A stretch of DNA of 64,000 nucleotides from the NCBI RefSeq assembly GCF_947250645.1, contig NZ_OX366334.1, forward strand, positions 434,001-498,000, given 5' to 3'. Below, in pieces: positions 50,263-59,664 of the stretch; within the stretch, counting starts at the first letter, position 1, and every line of letters begins with the position of its first letter. Origin of the DNA: Wolbachia endosymbiont (group B) of Eucosma cana. GTDB lineage: Bacteria; Pseudomonadota; Alphaproteobacteria; Rickettsiales; Anaplasmataceae. Made by a program: the position numbers and the translations under genes. Below the pieces are notes generated by a model that searched no databases, was not told the DNA's origin, and was given only the letters and a program-made list of their open reading frames with translations.

Positions 50263-50973
50263 ATGTTATTAACAAATAGTGAGTTGAAAAGAGACCTAGT
50301 TAACGCCTATCAAATTTTATCTTATCTTAAATTAGATGATCATACGTATACTCATCTCTCTGTACGTTCTGAAGATAAAAAGTCATTTTATGTTTATCCG
50401 TTTGGTATACGTTTTTATGAAGTAGATGAAAGTTCATTGATGAAAGTATCGTTTGATGGGAATATAATTGAAGGCAAAGAATATCAATATAATAAAACTG
50501 GCTATGTAATCCATGGCTTCATTTATCAAGCAAGGAAAGATATTCAAGCAATTTTTCATCTACATACACCTTCTATTGTAGCAGTTTCTTCTCTCAAGGA
50601 TGGATTACTCCCAATAAGTCAGTGGGCGCTGCACTTTTATAATAAGGTATCTTACCATGATTATAATTCCCTGGCACTTGATGATACAGAAGGAAAAAGA
50701 TTAATAGCTGATTTGAAAGAAAATTTTGTAATGTTAATGCGCAATCATGGATCTATAACATGTGGTCAGACTATACAAGAAGCAATGTTTTATACGTATC
50801 ACTTAGAGCAAGCTTGTAAAACTCAATGCCTGACGCTAGCAATGAATAGGGAGTTGTCAATTCCAAGTGAAGAAATTTGCTCAAAAGCCGTAAAGGATCT
50901 TCTGTCTTTCGAAAGCAATCTTGGTGAGAGAGACTGGCACGCATGGGTTAGGTTGATTAAAGGTAAGTTATAA
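50263..50973 (+). CDS. Class II aldolase/adducin family protein
   Basis: 236 residues. The zinc site is [14 protein letters not shown] (HxH), with a third His in [19 protein letters not shown], typical of the AraD/FucA/adducin fold. YTHLSVR near the N-terminus corresponds to the phosphate-binding loop. Substrate is unknown; relatives cleave phospho-sugars or act as structural proteins in eukaryotes. Single gene with IS3 copy 3 downstream. Confidence 0.85.
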   Translation: MLLTNSELKRDLVNAYQILSYLKLDDHTYTHLSVRSEDKKSFYVYPFGIRFYEVDESSLMKVSFDGNIIEGKEYQYNKTGYVIHGFIYQARKDIQAIFHLHTPSIVAVSSLKDGLLPISQWALHFYNKVSYHDYNSLALDDTEGKRLIADLKENFVMLMRNHGSITCGQTIQEAMFYTYHLEQACKTQCLTLAMNRELSIPSEEICSKAVKDLLSFESNLGERDWHAWVRLIKGKL

Positions 50974-50999
50974 AAGTTTCTGACTCTTCGATAGATATT

Positions 51000-51015
51000 A
51001 GATTTCTTGCATAAC
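51000..51015 (+). repeat. Dispersed repeat AGATTTCTTGCATAAC, copy 3
   Basis: Exact copy 27 bases after the aldolase-family gene, left of IS3 copy 3. Confidence 0.5.
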
Positions 51016-51170
51016 CAGCCAGTCTGAAATCCAATAATGGTTTCATACGCTGTAATTCATGTAAGAAGTCTAATGTCTCCATCTCTACTTAAGTTAACAC
51101 TATAATGCACCCCATAAACTAGACCAAAAAAAAATGGTTGATCCGAGTAGGAAGGTAAAGGGGTAAAAGT

Positions 51171-51455
51171 ATGGCAACAAAAAAATATGAACCAGAGTTA
51201 AAAGCAAAGATAGCTTTGGAAGCAATAAAAAATCAAAAAAGCACAGCTGAGATATGTAGTGAATATAAAATACCATCAACAAATCTATATGATTGGCGTG
51301 ATAGAGTATTGGCAAGGTTAAAAGACCTATTTGTTGAAGAAAGTGAAAGTGCGAGAAAACAAAGAATCTTAGCGCAAGAAATAGAAAGTTTACATAAAGT
51401 AATAGGAGAATTGACAGTGGAAAATAGCTATTTGAAAAAAAAATTACTGAAATAA
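51171..51455 (+). CDS. IS3-family transposase OrfA (copy 3)
   Basis: The 94-residue protein is identical to that of copy 1. In this orientation the A9 slippery run can be read directly before TTACTGAAATAAGC; the -1 frame continues TEISKKDRVRFIEKDS into orfB. Confidence 0.9.
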   Translation: MATKKYEPELKAKIALEAIKNQKSTAEICSEYKIPSTNLYDWRDRVLARLKDLFVEESESARKQRILAQEIESLHKVIGELTVENSYLKKKLLK

Positions 51456-51523
51456 GCAAAAAAGATAGAGTAAGGTTTATAGAAAAAGATTCTGATCTGT
51501 CAATTAGGAAACAGGCTGATTTA

Positions 51524-52285
51524 TTGGGGATTTGCAGATCTAGCCTATATTATAGGCCTATAATTAATAACGAAAGTGAAGTAGCAAATTTGATTCAAGA
51601 AGTATATTTGGCTTCTGATTGCCGTTATGGATATCGTAAAATTACTGCTGAAATCATAGCGAGTGGAGTAGTAGTCAATCACAAAAAAATCTTAAGAATT
51701 ATGAAAAAAATGAAGATTAGTGGGCTGTATTGTAGAAAAAGATGTAATACAAGTATTAAAGAAAAAAAGCATAAAATATATCCTTATTTACTCAAAGATT
51801 TGATTATTTGTAGAGTTAATCAGGTATGGGCTACTGATATAACATATATTATGGTAGAAGGTAAGTTTATCTATTTTGTGGCAATAATGGACTTGTATAG
51901 TCGCTATATTATTGCTCATTCATTATCACCATATCTCGATGCTGGATTTTGCCTTTATACTCTCAAAGAAGCTCTAAAACAAGGTAAACCTGAGATTTTT
52001 AATAGTGATCAGGGGGTGCAGTTTACTAGCTACAACTTTATTATGGAATTAGAGCGTGCTAATATTAAAATCAGTATGGACCATAAAGGACGTTGCTTCG
52101 ACAATATATTTGTTGAGCGCTTATGGAGAACTTTAAAGCAAGAAGCTATATATTATTATAGACCAAATAGTATCAGAGATTTAAATCTTATAATAAATGA
52201 TTTTGTTGCTTGGTATAACTATAGAAGGCGACATCAGACTCTACATTATAAAGTTCCTGCTGATCTTTATTATCATAAACAGTAA
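51524..52285 (+). CDS. IS3-family transposase OrfB (copy 3)
   Basis: The 253-residue protein is identical to that of copy 1. The orfB frame is open back to the orfA end, which supports synthesis as an OrfAB fusion. Confidence 0.9.
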   Translation: MGICRSSLYYRPIINNESEVANLIQEVYLASDCRYGYRKITAEIIASGVVVNHKKILRIMKKMKISGLYCRKRCNTSIKEKKHKIYPYLLKDLIICRVNQVWATDITYIMVEGKFIYFVAIMDLYSRYIIAHSLSPYLDAGFCLYTLKEALKQGKPEIFNSDQGVQFTSYNFIMELERANIKISMDHKGRCFDNIFVERLWRTLKQEAIYYYRPNSIRDLNLIINDFVAWYNYRRRHQTLHYKVPADLYYHKQ

Positions 52286-52395
52286 ATGAATATATTGATA
52301 AATACTTTAAATGTGTGTCGACGTATTTATCAACATATTCATTTTAAAAATCGGATCACTTTGAAAAAAATGGTCTAGACAAATGGGTGCATTAT

Positions 52396-52411
52396 AGATC
52401 TCTTGCATAAC
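52396..52411 (+). repeat. Dispersed repeat AGATTTCTTGCATAAC, copy 4 (one mismatch)
   Basis: AGATCTCTTGCATAAC abuts the right end of IS3 copy 3 and is followed by TGGAATTC. Confidence 0.45.
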
Positions 52412-52525
52412 TGGAATTCAAAAGTTCCAGCGCATGACCAGATATTTCTTATTGGATCCCAGTTGTATAGTGTTTAATACTAAATTAACTACTAAAAACG
52501 TACAATAGTAATATATTAATTAGCT

Positions 52526-52531
52526 AGGGGG
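52526..52531 (+). promoter_or_regulatory. AGGGGG ribosome binding site
   Basis: AGGGGGTT precedes the ATG at 52538 by six bases. It matches the leaders at 6413 and 34105. Confidence 0.5.
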
Positions 52532-52537
52532 TTAAAA

Positions 52538-53107
52538 ATGGGTATAACCAAATTTGTATTCGGTTTTGATAAATCGGATGTAACAGCATTGCAGGAAAGT
52601 CAAAATATTGATGCTAAAAAGTTTCAAGAAGTATTTAGCGCATTAAAAGAATGGCAAGAAGCTCAAAAGATAGATGCTAAACAGTTTGAAGAGGTATTTA
52701 GTGCATTAAAAGAGTGGCAAGAAGCTCAAAAGATAGATGTTGAGCAGTTTGGAAAAGTTTTTAGTGCATTAAAAGACAAGGTTGGTACTAAGCAGTTTGA
52801 AGATGTACGAAAAATCGTACTAGGGGACGAGGAAAACCCAGGACTATCTAAAACAGTATCTGATCACACGGGACAAATTGCAGATTTGACAGAAACAGTA
52901 GCAGATCAAGAAAAAACACTACTAATTTGTGCCATAGTCAGTGCTGTTGCTGCAATAGCAGTAACTAGTTTCGTTGCATTCTGTATTTATCAAGGAGTTA
53001 AGCTTGATAGGGAAAAGAAAAACGACTCATCTAAAGATACACCAACAAATGAGAAGTTTAGTGTCGATAGTGCTGAAAAACTAAATAATAGCTTAGAAAA
53101 GTGCTAA
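52538..53107 (+). CDS. Repeat coiled-coil protein with membrane segment
   Basis: 189 residues. Residues about 24-82 are three 21-residue repeats (IDAKKFQEVFSALKEWQEAQ), encoded by 63-bp DNA repeats at 52607, 52670 and 52733. A helical stretch follows, then one membrane segment (LLICAIVSAVAAIAVTSFVA, about 129-152) and a Lys/Asp-rich tail. It resembles small Wolbachia membrane-anchored coiled-coil proteins. No enzymatic motif. A strong terminator follows at 53120. Confidence 0.75.
   Translation: MGITKFVFGFDKSDVTALQESQNIDAKKFQEVFSALKEWQEAQKIDAKQFEEVFSALKEWQEAQKIDVEQFGKVFSALKDKVGTKQFEDVRKIVLGDEENPGLSKTVSDHTGQIADLTETVADQEKTLLICAIVSAVAAIAVTSFVAFCIYQGVKLDREKKNDSSKDTPTNEKFSVDSAEKLNNSLEKC
52607..52795 (+). 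repeat. Three 63-bp in-frame repeats
   Basis: Units begin at 52607, 52670 and 52733; the first two are about 90 percent alike by eye, the third is more diverged and partial. Confidence 0.7.
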
Positions 53108-53119
53108 CCTCTTCTTGAA

Positions 53120-53146
53120 AAGGTGTTACAAAATTTGTAACACCTT
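53120..53146 (+). terminator. Strong stem-loop terminator
   Basis: AAGGTGTTACAAA and TTTGTAACACCTT are perfectly complementary (27-base palindrome with a one-base centre), 13 bases after the stop of the preceding gene, followed by a T-rich tract. It probably ends transcription of the repeat coiled-coil gene. Confidence 0.75.
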
Positions 53147-53280
53147 CCACTTCTTTTAGATTTTGCAGGTTTTGGTAGTAAATTTTTTAGAAAGATGTTT
53201 GTATTATAAAGTTAGTAGAGATTCTGATTTACTTGAAGTTTATTAATTGGTATCTTTTAAAGCACAATATTCACTATAGT

Positions 53281-53907
53281 ATGCTTAAGATCTTTTCTAA
53301 AGTTTTATTTATATTAATACTTTTGGTTTCTAGTTTCTTTACTGTACATAATGTTGAAGCTAAGTCTAAAGTGAAGCTTAGTAAAAGGTACATACCTCCT
53401 GGTAATCCTGGTGGTACAAATTTTCATGCAGATGAGGAATTTGCTGATTCATATAAACTATATGAAAAGCGTAGGGAGATTCTCAAGAAAAGAAAGTTAC
53501 AAGATCTAGCTATAAATAAAGAAGATCTAATCAAAAAATTAAAAGAAAAAAAAATTGCTAGCCTTGATAACGAGCCAAACAACGTGGGAGCTTGCATAGT
53601 TGAAGATGGGGAGGATGCTATGATCAATCAGCATGGTATTAATCTTGCACGTTTAAAGGGTGCTGTATTTATAGATCAAGAGCCAGTTTCTCAGTATGAA
53701 AGTAAGCAGCATAAAAGTGAACAACAAAAAGGGAAAAAAGTTACTTCAACACGAGAAAAAAAAGTTTCCCCTATAAATGTTACTATAAAAGAAAGTCCAT
53801 CAAGAAGAACGTGCTCTCATGATTCTATTACTGATCTAAATAGAACACCACAAAATAGTTTAAATGGTTCAAGTTCATTTGGCAGTGTAGTTGACACAGT
53901 AAAATAG
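53281..53907 (+). CDS. Secreted hypothetical protein
   Basis: 208 residues from ATG 53281, chosen because it gives a standard signal peptide ([20 protein letters not shown], cleavage likely after VEA near 26). A TTG-initiated frame 16 codons earlier would place a polar extension before it. The mature part has [20 protein letters not shown], a Lys/Arg-rich helical region and a Ser/Lys-rich low-complexity end. No known domain. It lies 16 bases before ispG and may share its transcript. Confidence 0.65.
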   Translation: MLKIFSKVLFILILLVSSFFTVHNVEAKSKVKLSKRYIPPGNPGGTNFHADEEFADSYKLYEKRREILKKRKLQDLAINKEDLIKKLKEKKIASLDNEPNNVGACIVEDGEDAMINQHGINLARLKGAVFIDQEPVSQYESKQHKSEQQKGKKVTSTREKKVSPINVTIKESPSRRTCSHDSITDLNRTPQNSLNGSSSFGSVVDTVK

Positions 53908-53923
53908 TGTCGCGATTAATAAT

Positions 53924-55204
53924 ATGCTAGATAGAGACCTGACATTGAGTGATGATGCATATGAGTCATCGCCGGTTTCCAGGCATAAAACTCATACTGT
54001 AAAAGTTGGACAAGTGAAGATAGGTGGAAATAATCCTATAGTTGTTCAATCCATGGCACTTGGTGCACATATAGATTCTGACAACATAAAAAGCAGTGCT
54101 CAGAAATATGCAAAAGAAGTAATAGAACTAGCGCATGCAGGTTCAGAATTGGTGCGAATTGCTTTGAACTCAGAGGAAGTAGCAAAAGCAATACCTTATA
54201 TAGTAGAGGAAATAAATAAAGAAGGCTTTGATGGTAAGATATTAGTAGGCTGTGGACAATATGAGCTCTACAGGCTGATTCAGGATTATCCAGACAACAT
54301 TAAAATTCTGGGTAAAATTAGGATAAATCCAGGTAATATAGGCTTTGGTGATAAACGTGATGAAAAATTTGAAAAAATTATAGAGTATGCAATAACGCAT
54401 GATCTTCCTGTCAGAATTGGAGTAAATTGGGGTAGTCTTGATAAGTACCTTTCACAAAAATTAATGGATGAAAACTCCTTGTCTAGTAATCCAAAAACTT
54501 CTGATGTTATATTACGTAAGACGCTTGTAATGTCTGCTCTTGGTAGTGCAAAAAAAGCTGAAAAGATTGGCCTTAATGCAGAGAAAATAATCATTTCATG
54601 TAAAGTCAGTAGAGTGCAAGATTTAATTTTAGTTTATACGGCACTTGCACAATCTTCCAATTATGCGCTGCATTTGGGTTTAACCGAAGCTGGTATGGGT
54701 AACAAAGGCGTAGTAAATACCACAGCAGGGCTTACTTATTTATTGCAAAATGGTATTGGAGACACTATCCGGGCTTCTTTAACTCAGCGCCCTGGTGAAT
54801 CACGCACTAATGAGGTGGTAGTATGTCAGGAAATACTGCAGTCTATAGGTTTGCGCTACTTTAACCCTCAGGTGAGTTCATGTCCTGGTTGTGGACGCAC
54901 AAGTAGCGATCGTTTTCGTATATTAACTAAGGAAGTAAATGGCTACATAAAAACTCATATGCCGGTATGGAAGAAAAAGAATCCTGGTGTAGAGTATATG
55001 AACGTTGCTGTTATGGGATGCATAGTAAATGGTCCTGGAGAGAGCAAACATGCAAATCTGGGGATCAGCCTGCCTGGATACGGAGAAAAACCTGTTTCAG
55101 CAGTCTACAAAGACGGCAAATATTTCAAAACTTTACAAGGTGATAATATTTTTGAAGAATTTAAGGAAATTATTAGTGATTATGTGGAGAAGCATTACAC
55201 ATAA
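53924..55204 (+). CDS. ispG: 4-hydroxy-3-methylbut-2-enyl diphosphate synthase
   Basis: 426 residues. [19 protein letters not shown] N-terminus, TIM-barrel body ([15 protein letters not shown]), and 4Fe-4S ligands in [13 protein letters not shown] and [19 protein letters not shown]. It is the penultimate enzyme of the MEP pathway, reducing ME-cPP to HMBPP. The conserved N-terminal region carries [16 protein letters not shown]. With ispE at 28706-29572 it documents isoprenoid synthesis. Confidence 0.95.
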   Translation: MLDRDLTLSDDAYESSPVSRHKTHTVKVGQVKIGGNNPIVVQSMALGAHIDSDNIKSSAQKYAKEVIELAHAGSELVRIALNSEEVAKAIPYIVEEINKEGFDGKILVGCGQYELYRLIQDYPDNIKILGKIRINPGNIGFGDKRDEKFEKIIEYAITHDLPVRIGVNWGSLDKYLSQKLMDENSLSSNPKTSDVILRKTLVMSALGSAKKAEKIGLNAEKIIISCKVSRVQDLILVYTALAQSSNYALHLGLTEAGMGNKGVVNTTAGLTYLLQNGIGDTIRASLTQRPGESRTNEVVVCQEILQSIGLRYFNPQVSSCPGCGRTSSDRFRILTKEVNGYIKTHMPVWKKKNPGVEYMNVAVMGCIVNGPGESKHANLGISLPGYGEKPVSAVYKDGKYFKTLQGDNIFEEFKEIISDYVEKHYT

Positions 55205-55488
55205 GCCTTTCACAAGTTTGTACTTAGACTACATTCTGTAAATTAAATGCAAAAATGGTATCTATTGAGTGGATGTCAAATTAGACAATAAAGAACGCCA
55301 ATTTAAAAACTAGATAGTATCTGACAGGGTTCCTTTTGCCTTTTTTCTATTTGAGAAATTTTTTAATATTGAGATTGACTCTAAGTAGTATAGAGATGTT
55401 ATTCCAGTATCAAGGACTGAAGTTTCCTGATCTACAATATTTGTACAGTTATGAAATAGACGTAATTTGACATAAAAAGCTTTACTTT

Positions 55489-56712
55489 TTGAAATTTTGG
55501 GTTACGTTTAATTTAACATGTTTCAGTGGGGAATTTATTGTAGGTAGAAAGGAAGCTTTAAAAATATTAGGTTTTGAATCAAGCGATGCGCCCAGTGAAC
55601 AAGAAATTAAATCAGCGTATAGAAAATTAGCCTTGAAATATCATCCTGATAAACATTCAGGTAAAAATGAGGTTGTGAAGAAACAAAATGAAGAAAAATT
55701 TAAGCAGCTAGGTTCTGCATATGAATTTCTTACTAAGGAAAGCATAGAAGAGGTTACAAATCTAACTGACGAAAATTTAAATGAAATTAATTCGCCTGGA
55801 GATTTGAGGTTTTACTTAAGTAGGGCTCTATATAATCAGGATATAAAGTTTCTTGAAAAGCTTTTTTCCAAATTCAAAAGCAGTAAAGATGGAAGATTTG
55901 GTGATTACATCAATGAAAAACTTATTTATATTTACTTTCCATTATCTATTGCTTTAATGCAAGCTAAAGATTCAAGAAATTATAGTATTTTGAAACTTCT
56001 TTTAGAAAATGGTGCTGATCCTAATATAAAGCTATTACATAATGAAGCTTCGTTATACTATTATATGGTTCTCGACGACAGCATAATTGTAGAGTTATTG
56101 TTACAATGTGGTGCTAATCCTAATATGTTAGATGAAAATGGTAAAAATCCGTTGTTTGAAGCGTTTTTGTGTGATGATGATCATACTATGGAAATACTTT
56201 TGAAATATGGTGCTAATCCTAATATGTTAGATGAAAATGGTCGAGGTCCATTATATCAAGCAATCAATTGTGACAACGATAAACGCGAAAAATATGTAGA
56301 GTTGCTTCTAAAGTATGGTGCAGATCCTAATCAGAAGGTTAATGGCTCCAGAGTTATAGAGTGTGCTCCATATTTCACTAATAATGGTGTAATGAATTTG
56401 ATTAAAACGCTTACTCTGCCATACGGTAACAATGATAAAGTTAAAAGGTTGATGGCTGAGTACGGTGGAGTTGATAGACGTTATCTACGTGATCAAACGA
56501 TACTGACTTGTTGTTGCTTAATAGTCGCTTCTGCTACTTTTTTTAGTATAGCTTCTCCTGTGCGCTATGTACCGACAGCAATATTTGCACCTGCTGCATG
56601 TTTTTTTATTAAAAATGCTGTACATGCTGCATTTTTTGCAAAAGAACCTTCTACTGAGTTTACCGAAGCTAGAGCTTGTCCAGAGATTAGTAAAAGAGGC
56701 TATAATATCTAA
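55489..56712 (+). CDS. J-domain / ankyrin repeat protein with membrane segments
   Basis: Up to 407 residues; the start is uncertain (TTG at 55489; the J-domain itself begins near 55545). J-domain: EALKILGFESSDAPSEQEIKS then YRKLALKYHPDKHSG with HPD at 52-54. Residues about 150-300 hold ankyrin repeats of the GADPN type (LLENGADPNIKLL, LLQCGANPNMLDENGKNPLF, LLKYGADPNQK). Two hydrophobic segments follow (TCCCLIVASATFFSIASPV; VPTAIFAPAACFFI). The layout matches the larger protein at 40721-42940. The C-terminus may be frameshifted, since another frame continues as VLVLGKDEKKAPSRPKSKGM to 56839. Confidence 0.75.
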   Translation: MKFWVTFNLTCFSGEFIVGRKEALKILGFESSDAPSEQEIKSAYRKLALKYHPDKHSGKNEVVKKQNEEKFKQLGSAYEFLTKESIEEVTNLTDENLNEINSPGDLRFYLSRALYNQDIKFLEKLFSKFKSSKDGRFGDYINEKLIYIYFPLSIALMQAKDSRNYSILKLLLENGADPNIKLLHNEASLYYYMVLDDSIIVELLLQCGANPNMLDENGKNPLFEAFLCDDDHTMEILLKYGANPNMLDENGRGPLYQAINCDNDKREKYVELLLKYGADPNQKVNGSRVIECAPYFTNNGVMNLIKTLTLPYGNNDKVKRLMAEYGGVDRRYLRDQTILTCCCLIVASATFFSIASPVRYVPTAIFAPAACFFIKNAVHAAFFAKEPSTEFTEARACPEISKRGYNI

Positions 56713-56844
56713 AGTTTTAGTACTGGGTAAAGACGAGAAAAAAGCACCCAGCAGACCTAAGTCAAAGGGAATGGACAAGAATAGAAAGCTATTCCAGAGT
56801 ATCATACAGGAAAGTAAGAAAAAAATATACTATAGTTAAAAAAA

Positions 56845-57140
56845 TGTGATGGGATACCAAGGAGAAAATTTAAAAAATCATATAAAGGAAGAATATGGTA
56901 TGGATATTGAGATTGTCAAAAGGCCTTCATGTAGGTTCTAAGTCAACAAAGACACACCGCCTTAGCTACTACCAATGAGGGGTTTAAAGTACAGCCAAGA
57001 AGGTGGGTTGTAGAAAGGACTTTTGCTTTAGGAATAGAAGACTATCGAAAGAATAAGATTTACTCACTGAAAATTTCATATATCTGGCTATGAGTAGAGT
57101 TATGTTAAGGAGAGAAATATGCTTGAATTCCCGGACAAGT
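56845..57140 (+). pseudogene. IS5-family transposase, C-terminal remnant
   Basis: Fragments in several frames match the end of an IS5-type transposase: MGYQGENLKNHIKEEYGMDI and EIVKRPSCRF, a frame change, then RRWVVERTFAL with the catalytic Glu and YLAMSRVMLRR. Stops and shifts are frequent. It is a different IS5 group from the remnant at 21796-22813. Confidence 0.6.
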
Positions 57141-57141
57141 T

Positions 57142-57525
57142 CTAATCATTAATGTTATAAACGTTCTTTTCTTTTTCTATTCTCTCTTGTTCTTCAATAC
57201 AATACATAGCAAGCGGATTAGCTTTAAGTCTTTCGACTCCTATTTCTTCTCCCGTTCCATCGCAGTAACCATAAATGCCTAATTTTATTTTTTCCAACGC
57301 CTCCTTAATTTTTTCTTTTCTATCTTTTCGGCGCTTAATTAATTCTCCATTTTCACTATCTCTATCAGAATAAATACTACTATCTTCTAGATCTTGTTTC
57401 TCCAGTTCAGAGAGTATTGATTGTAACTTTAAGCTAAAGTATTCCAGTTGTTTTACGTTCATATATTCTTCATTTTCTGAAGGAACGTAATCTTCCGGTA
57501 ACTTTATTTTTATTAATTTTTCCAT
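57142..57525 (-). CDS. dksA: DksA/TraR-like transcription factor with two-cysteine zinc-finger region
   Basis: 127 residues. A coiled-coil hairpin (QLEYFSLKLQSILSELEKQD ... RRKDRKEKIKEALEKI) is followed by GIYGYCDGTGEEIGVERLKA and AMYCIEEQERIEKE. Canonical DksA has C-x2-C and C-x2-C; here the second cysteine of each pair is replaced (Thr and Glu), leaving two, as in many alphaproteobacterial relatives. The family binds RNA polymerase through its secondary channel and modulates stringent transcription. Tip acidic residues DSSIYSDRDSENG lie at the hairpin. Confidence 0.85.
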   Translation of the reverse strand: MEKLIKIKLPEDYVPSENEEYMNVKQLEYFSLKLQSILSELEKQDLEDSSIYSDRDSENGELIKRRKDRKEKIKEALEKIKLGIYGYCDGTGEEIGVERLKANPLAMYCIEEQERIEKEKNVYNIND

Positions 57526-57633
57526 AGCATTATCAATAAAATATATTAAAACTTATATAACTTGTAAACACAAAAAATTATACTACCCTCAAAGTAAACA
57601 CTATAATTTATAATAAACATTTAAAATCCTGGT

Positions 57634-58281
57634 ATGATTAGTTCGGTAAAAAAATTAGTAATAAATAATAATAATCTTACTTATATAGTATGTATTTTTA
57701 TTATAATGTTAATTTTATCTTCATATACACTTGAAAACAACAGTAAACAAGAAGTCATATTAACATTAATATGGATATGTGCTACATTTGTTTTGCAGAT
57801 CTCTACAAATAATTTATTTACATCTGATTATCATGATGGAATATTAGAGCAAATCTTTGTACAGCCACTCTCTTCTAGGCTGATAGTTGCTTATAAAATC
57901 TTCGCTCACTGGTTGTTATTTGGGTTACCGATTTCAGTGATTTCTTTCATGTTCAGCTTTGCAATTCTAGGCAATAATATTGAACATTCAATAGCAGTTG
58001 GAGTGTCTTTATTATTTAATACGCTGATAATCATTAATATTTCAGCTACTGGAAATGCATTAATGATTGGTCGAAATAACTTAGCATCAGGAGTGTCGCA
58101 AATTCTTGTTTTGCCAATGATAATGCCAACTTTTGTATATTTCAAATTGCTAACTCAATTTGAAAATTTATCCTTGAATATTTATACACTACTAATCACC
58201 ATCTTAATTTTTGTCATTTTAATTGTTAACAGCACTATAACTACTCACATAGCATTAAAATTTGCTGTGGAGCAGGATTGA
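57634..58281 (+). CDS. ccmB: Haem exporter permease CcmB
   Basis: 215 residues with six membrane segments. The N-terminal half has NLFTSDYHDGILEQIFVQPLS, the typical CcmB loop after segment 2, and YKIFAHWLLFGLPI. CcmB works with CcmA, CcmC and CcmD in loading haem for cytochrome c maturation. Length and topology are normal. IS3 copy 4 follows 44 bases downstream. Confidence 0.9.
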   Translation: MISSVKKLVINNNNLTYIVCIFIIMLILSSYTLENNSKQEVILTLIWICATFVLQISTNNLFTSDYHDGILEQIFVQPLSSRLIVAYKIFAHWLLFGLPISVISFMFSFAILGNNIEHSIAVGVSLLFNTLIIINISATGNALMIGRNNLASGVSQILVLPMIMPTFVYFKLLTQFENLSLNIYTLLITILIFVILIVNSTITTHIALKFAVEQD

Positions 58282-58436
58282 AAAAACTTACTAGTTATTT
58301 ACTTGTATCTGCTTAGTTAAGGGTGTATAATGCACCCATTTGTCTAGACCATTTTTTTCAAAGTGATCCGATTTTTAAAATGAATATGTTGATAAATACG
58401 TCGACACACATTTAAAGTATTTATCAATATATTCAT

Positions 58437-59198
58437 TTACTGTTTATGATAATAAAGATCAGCAGGAACTTTATAATGTAGAGTCTGATGTCGCCTTCTA
58501 TAGTTATACCAAGCAACAAAATCATTTATTATAAGATTTAAATCTCTGATACTATTTGGTCTATAATAATATATAGCTTCTTGCTTTAAAGTTCTCCATA
58601 AGCGCTCAACAAATATATTGTCGAAGCAACGTCCTTTATGGTCCATACTGATTTTAATATTAGCACGCTCTAATTCCATAATAAAGTTGTAGCTAGTAAA
58701 CTGCACCCCCTGATCACTATTAAAAATCTCAGGTTTACCTTGTTTTAGAGCTTCTTTGAGAGTATAAAGGCAAAATCCAGCATCGAGATATGGTGATAAT
58801 GAATGAGCAATAATATAGCGACTATACAAGTCCATTATTGCCACAAAATAGATAAACTTACCTTCTACCATAATATATGTTATATCAGTAGCCCATACCT
58901 GATTAACTCTACAAATAATCAAATCTTTGAGTAAATAAGGATATATTTTATGCTTTTTTTCTTTAATACTTGTATTACATCTTTTTCTACAATACAGCCC
59001 ACTAATCTTCATTTTTTTCATAATTCTTAAGATTTTTTTGTGATTGACTACTACTCCACTCGCTATGATTTCAGCAGTAATTTTACGATATCCATAACGG
59101 CAATCAGAAGCCAAATATACTTCTTGAATCAAATTTGCTACTTCACTTTCGTTATTAATTATAGGCCTATAATATAGGCTAGATCTGCAAATCCCCAA
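58437..59198 (-). CDS. IS3-family transposase OrfB (copy 4)
   Basis: The 253-residue protein is identical to that of copy 1. Confidence 0.9.
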   Translation of the reverse strand: MGICRSSLYYRPIINNESEVANLIQEVYLASDCRYGYRKITAEIIASGVVVNHKKILRIMKKMKISGLYCRKRCNTSIKEKKHKIYPYLLKDLIICRVNQVWATDITYIMVEGKFIYFVAIMDLYSRYIIAHSLSPYLDAGFCLYTLKEALKQGKPEIFNSDQGVQFTSYNFIMELERANIKISMDHKGRCFDNIFVERLWRTLKQEAIYYYRPNSIRDLNLIINDFVAWYNYRRRHQTLHYKVPADLYYHKQ

Positions 59199-59266
59199 TA
59201 AATCAGCCTGTTTCCTAATTGACAGATCAGAATCTTTTTCTATAAACCTTACTCTATCTTTTTTGC

Positions 59267-59551
59267 TTATTTCAGTAATTTTTTTTTCAAATAGCTATTT
59301 TCCACTGTCAATTCTCCTATTACTTTATGTAAACTTTCTATTTCTTGCGCTAAGATTCTTTGTTTTCTCGCACTTTCACTTTCTTCAACAAATAGGTCTT
59401 TTAACCTTGCCAATACTCTATCACGCCAATCATATAGATTTGTTGATGGTATTTTATATTCACTACATATCTCAGCTGTGCTTTTTTGATTTTTTATTGC
59501 TTCCAAAGCTATCTTTGCTTTTAACTCTGGTTCATATTTTTTTGTTGCCAT
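59267..59551 (-). CDS. IS3-family transposase OrfA (copy 4)
   Basis: The 94-residue protein is identical to that of copy 1. Confidence 0.9.
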   Translation of the reverse strand: MATKKYEPELKAKIALEAIKNQKSTAEICSEYKIPSTNLYDWRDRVLARLKDLFVEESESARKQRILAQEIESLHKVIGELTVENSYLKKKLLK

Positions 59552-59664
59552 ACTTTTACCCCTTTACCTTCCTACTCGGATCAACCATTTTTTTTTGGTC
59601 TAGTTTATGGGGTGCATTATAATCTATTGATCTTAAAATAACTTTCTTTGGTTTAAGTTAAGGG

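Larger units (their letters stand above)
51101..52396 (+). mobile_element. IS3-family insertion sequence, copy 3 (1296 bp)
   Basis: Same ends and coding content as the other three copies but in plus orientation. The flanking triplets (CAC and GAT) differ, so either the duplication was lost or the copy took part in recombination. Copies of the AGATTTCTTGCATAAC repeat lie on both sides. Confidence 0.9.
58326..59621 (-). mobile_element. IS3-family insertion sequence, copy 4 (1296 bp)
   Basis: Same ends and coding content as copies 1-3, in minus orientation. Flanks (GTG and ATC) show no target duplication. It lies between ccmB and ftsK, 43 bases from the ftsK stop. Confidence 0.9.

Noticed and set aside
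12788..59621. Target duplications for IS3 copies 1, 3 and 4
   Set aside because: Flanking triplets do not match (TTC/TTG, CAC/GAT, GTG/ATC); only copy 2 has GTT on both sides.
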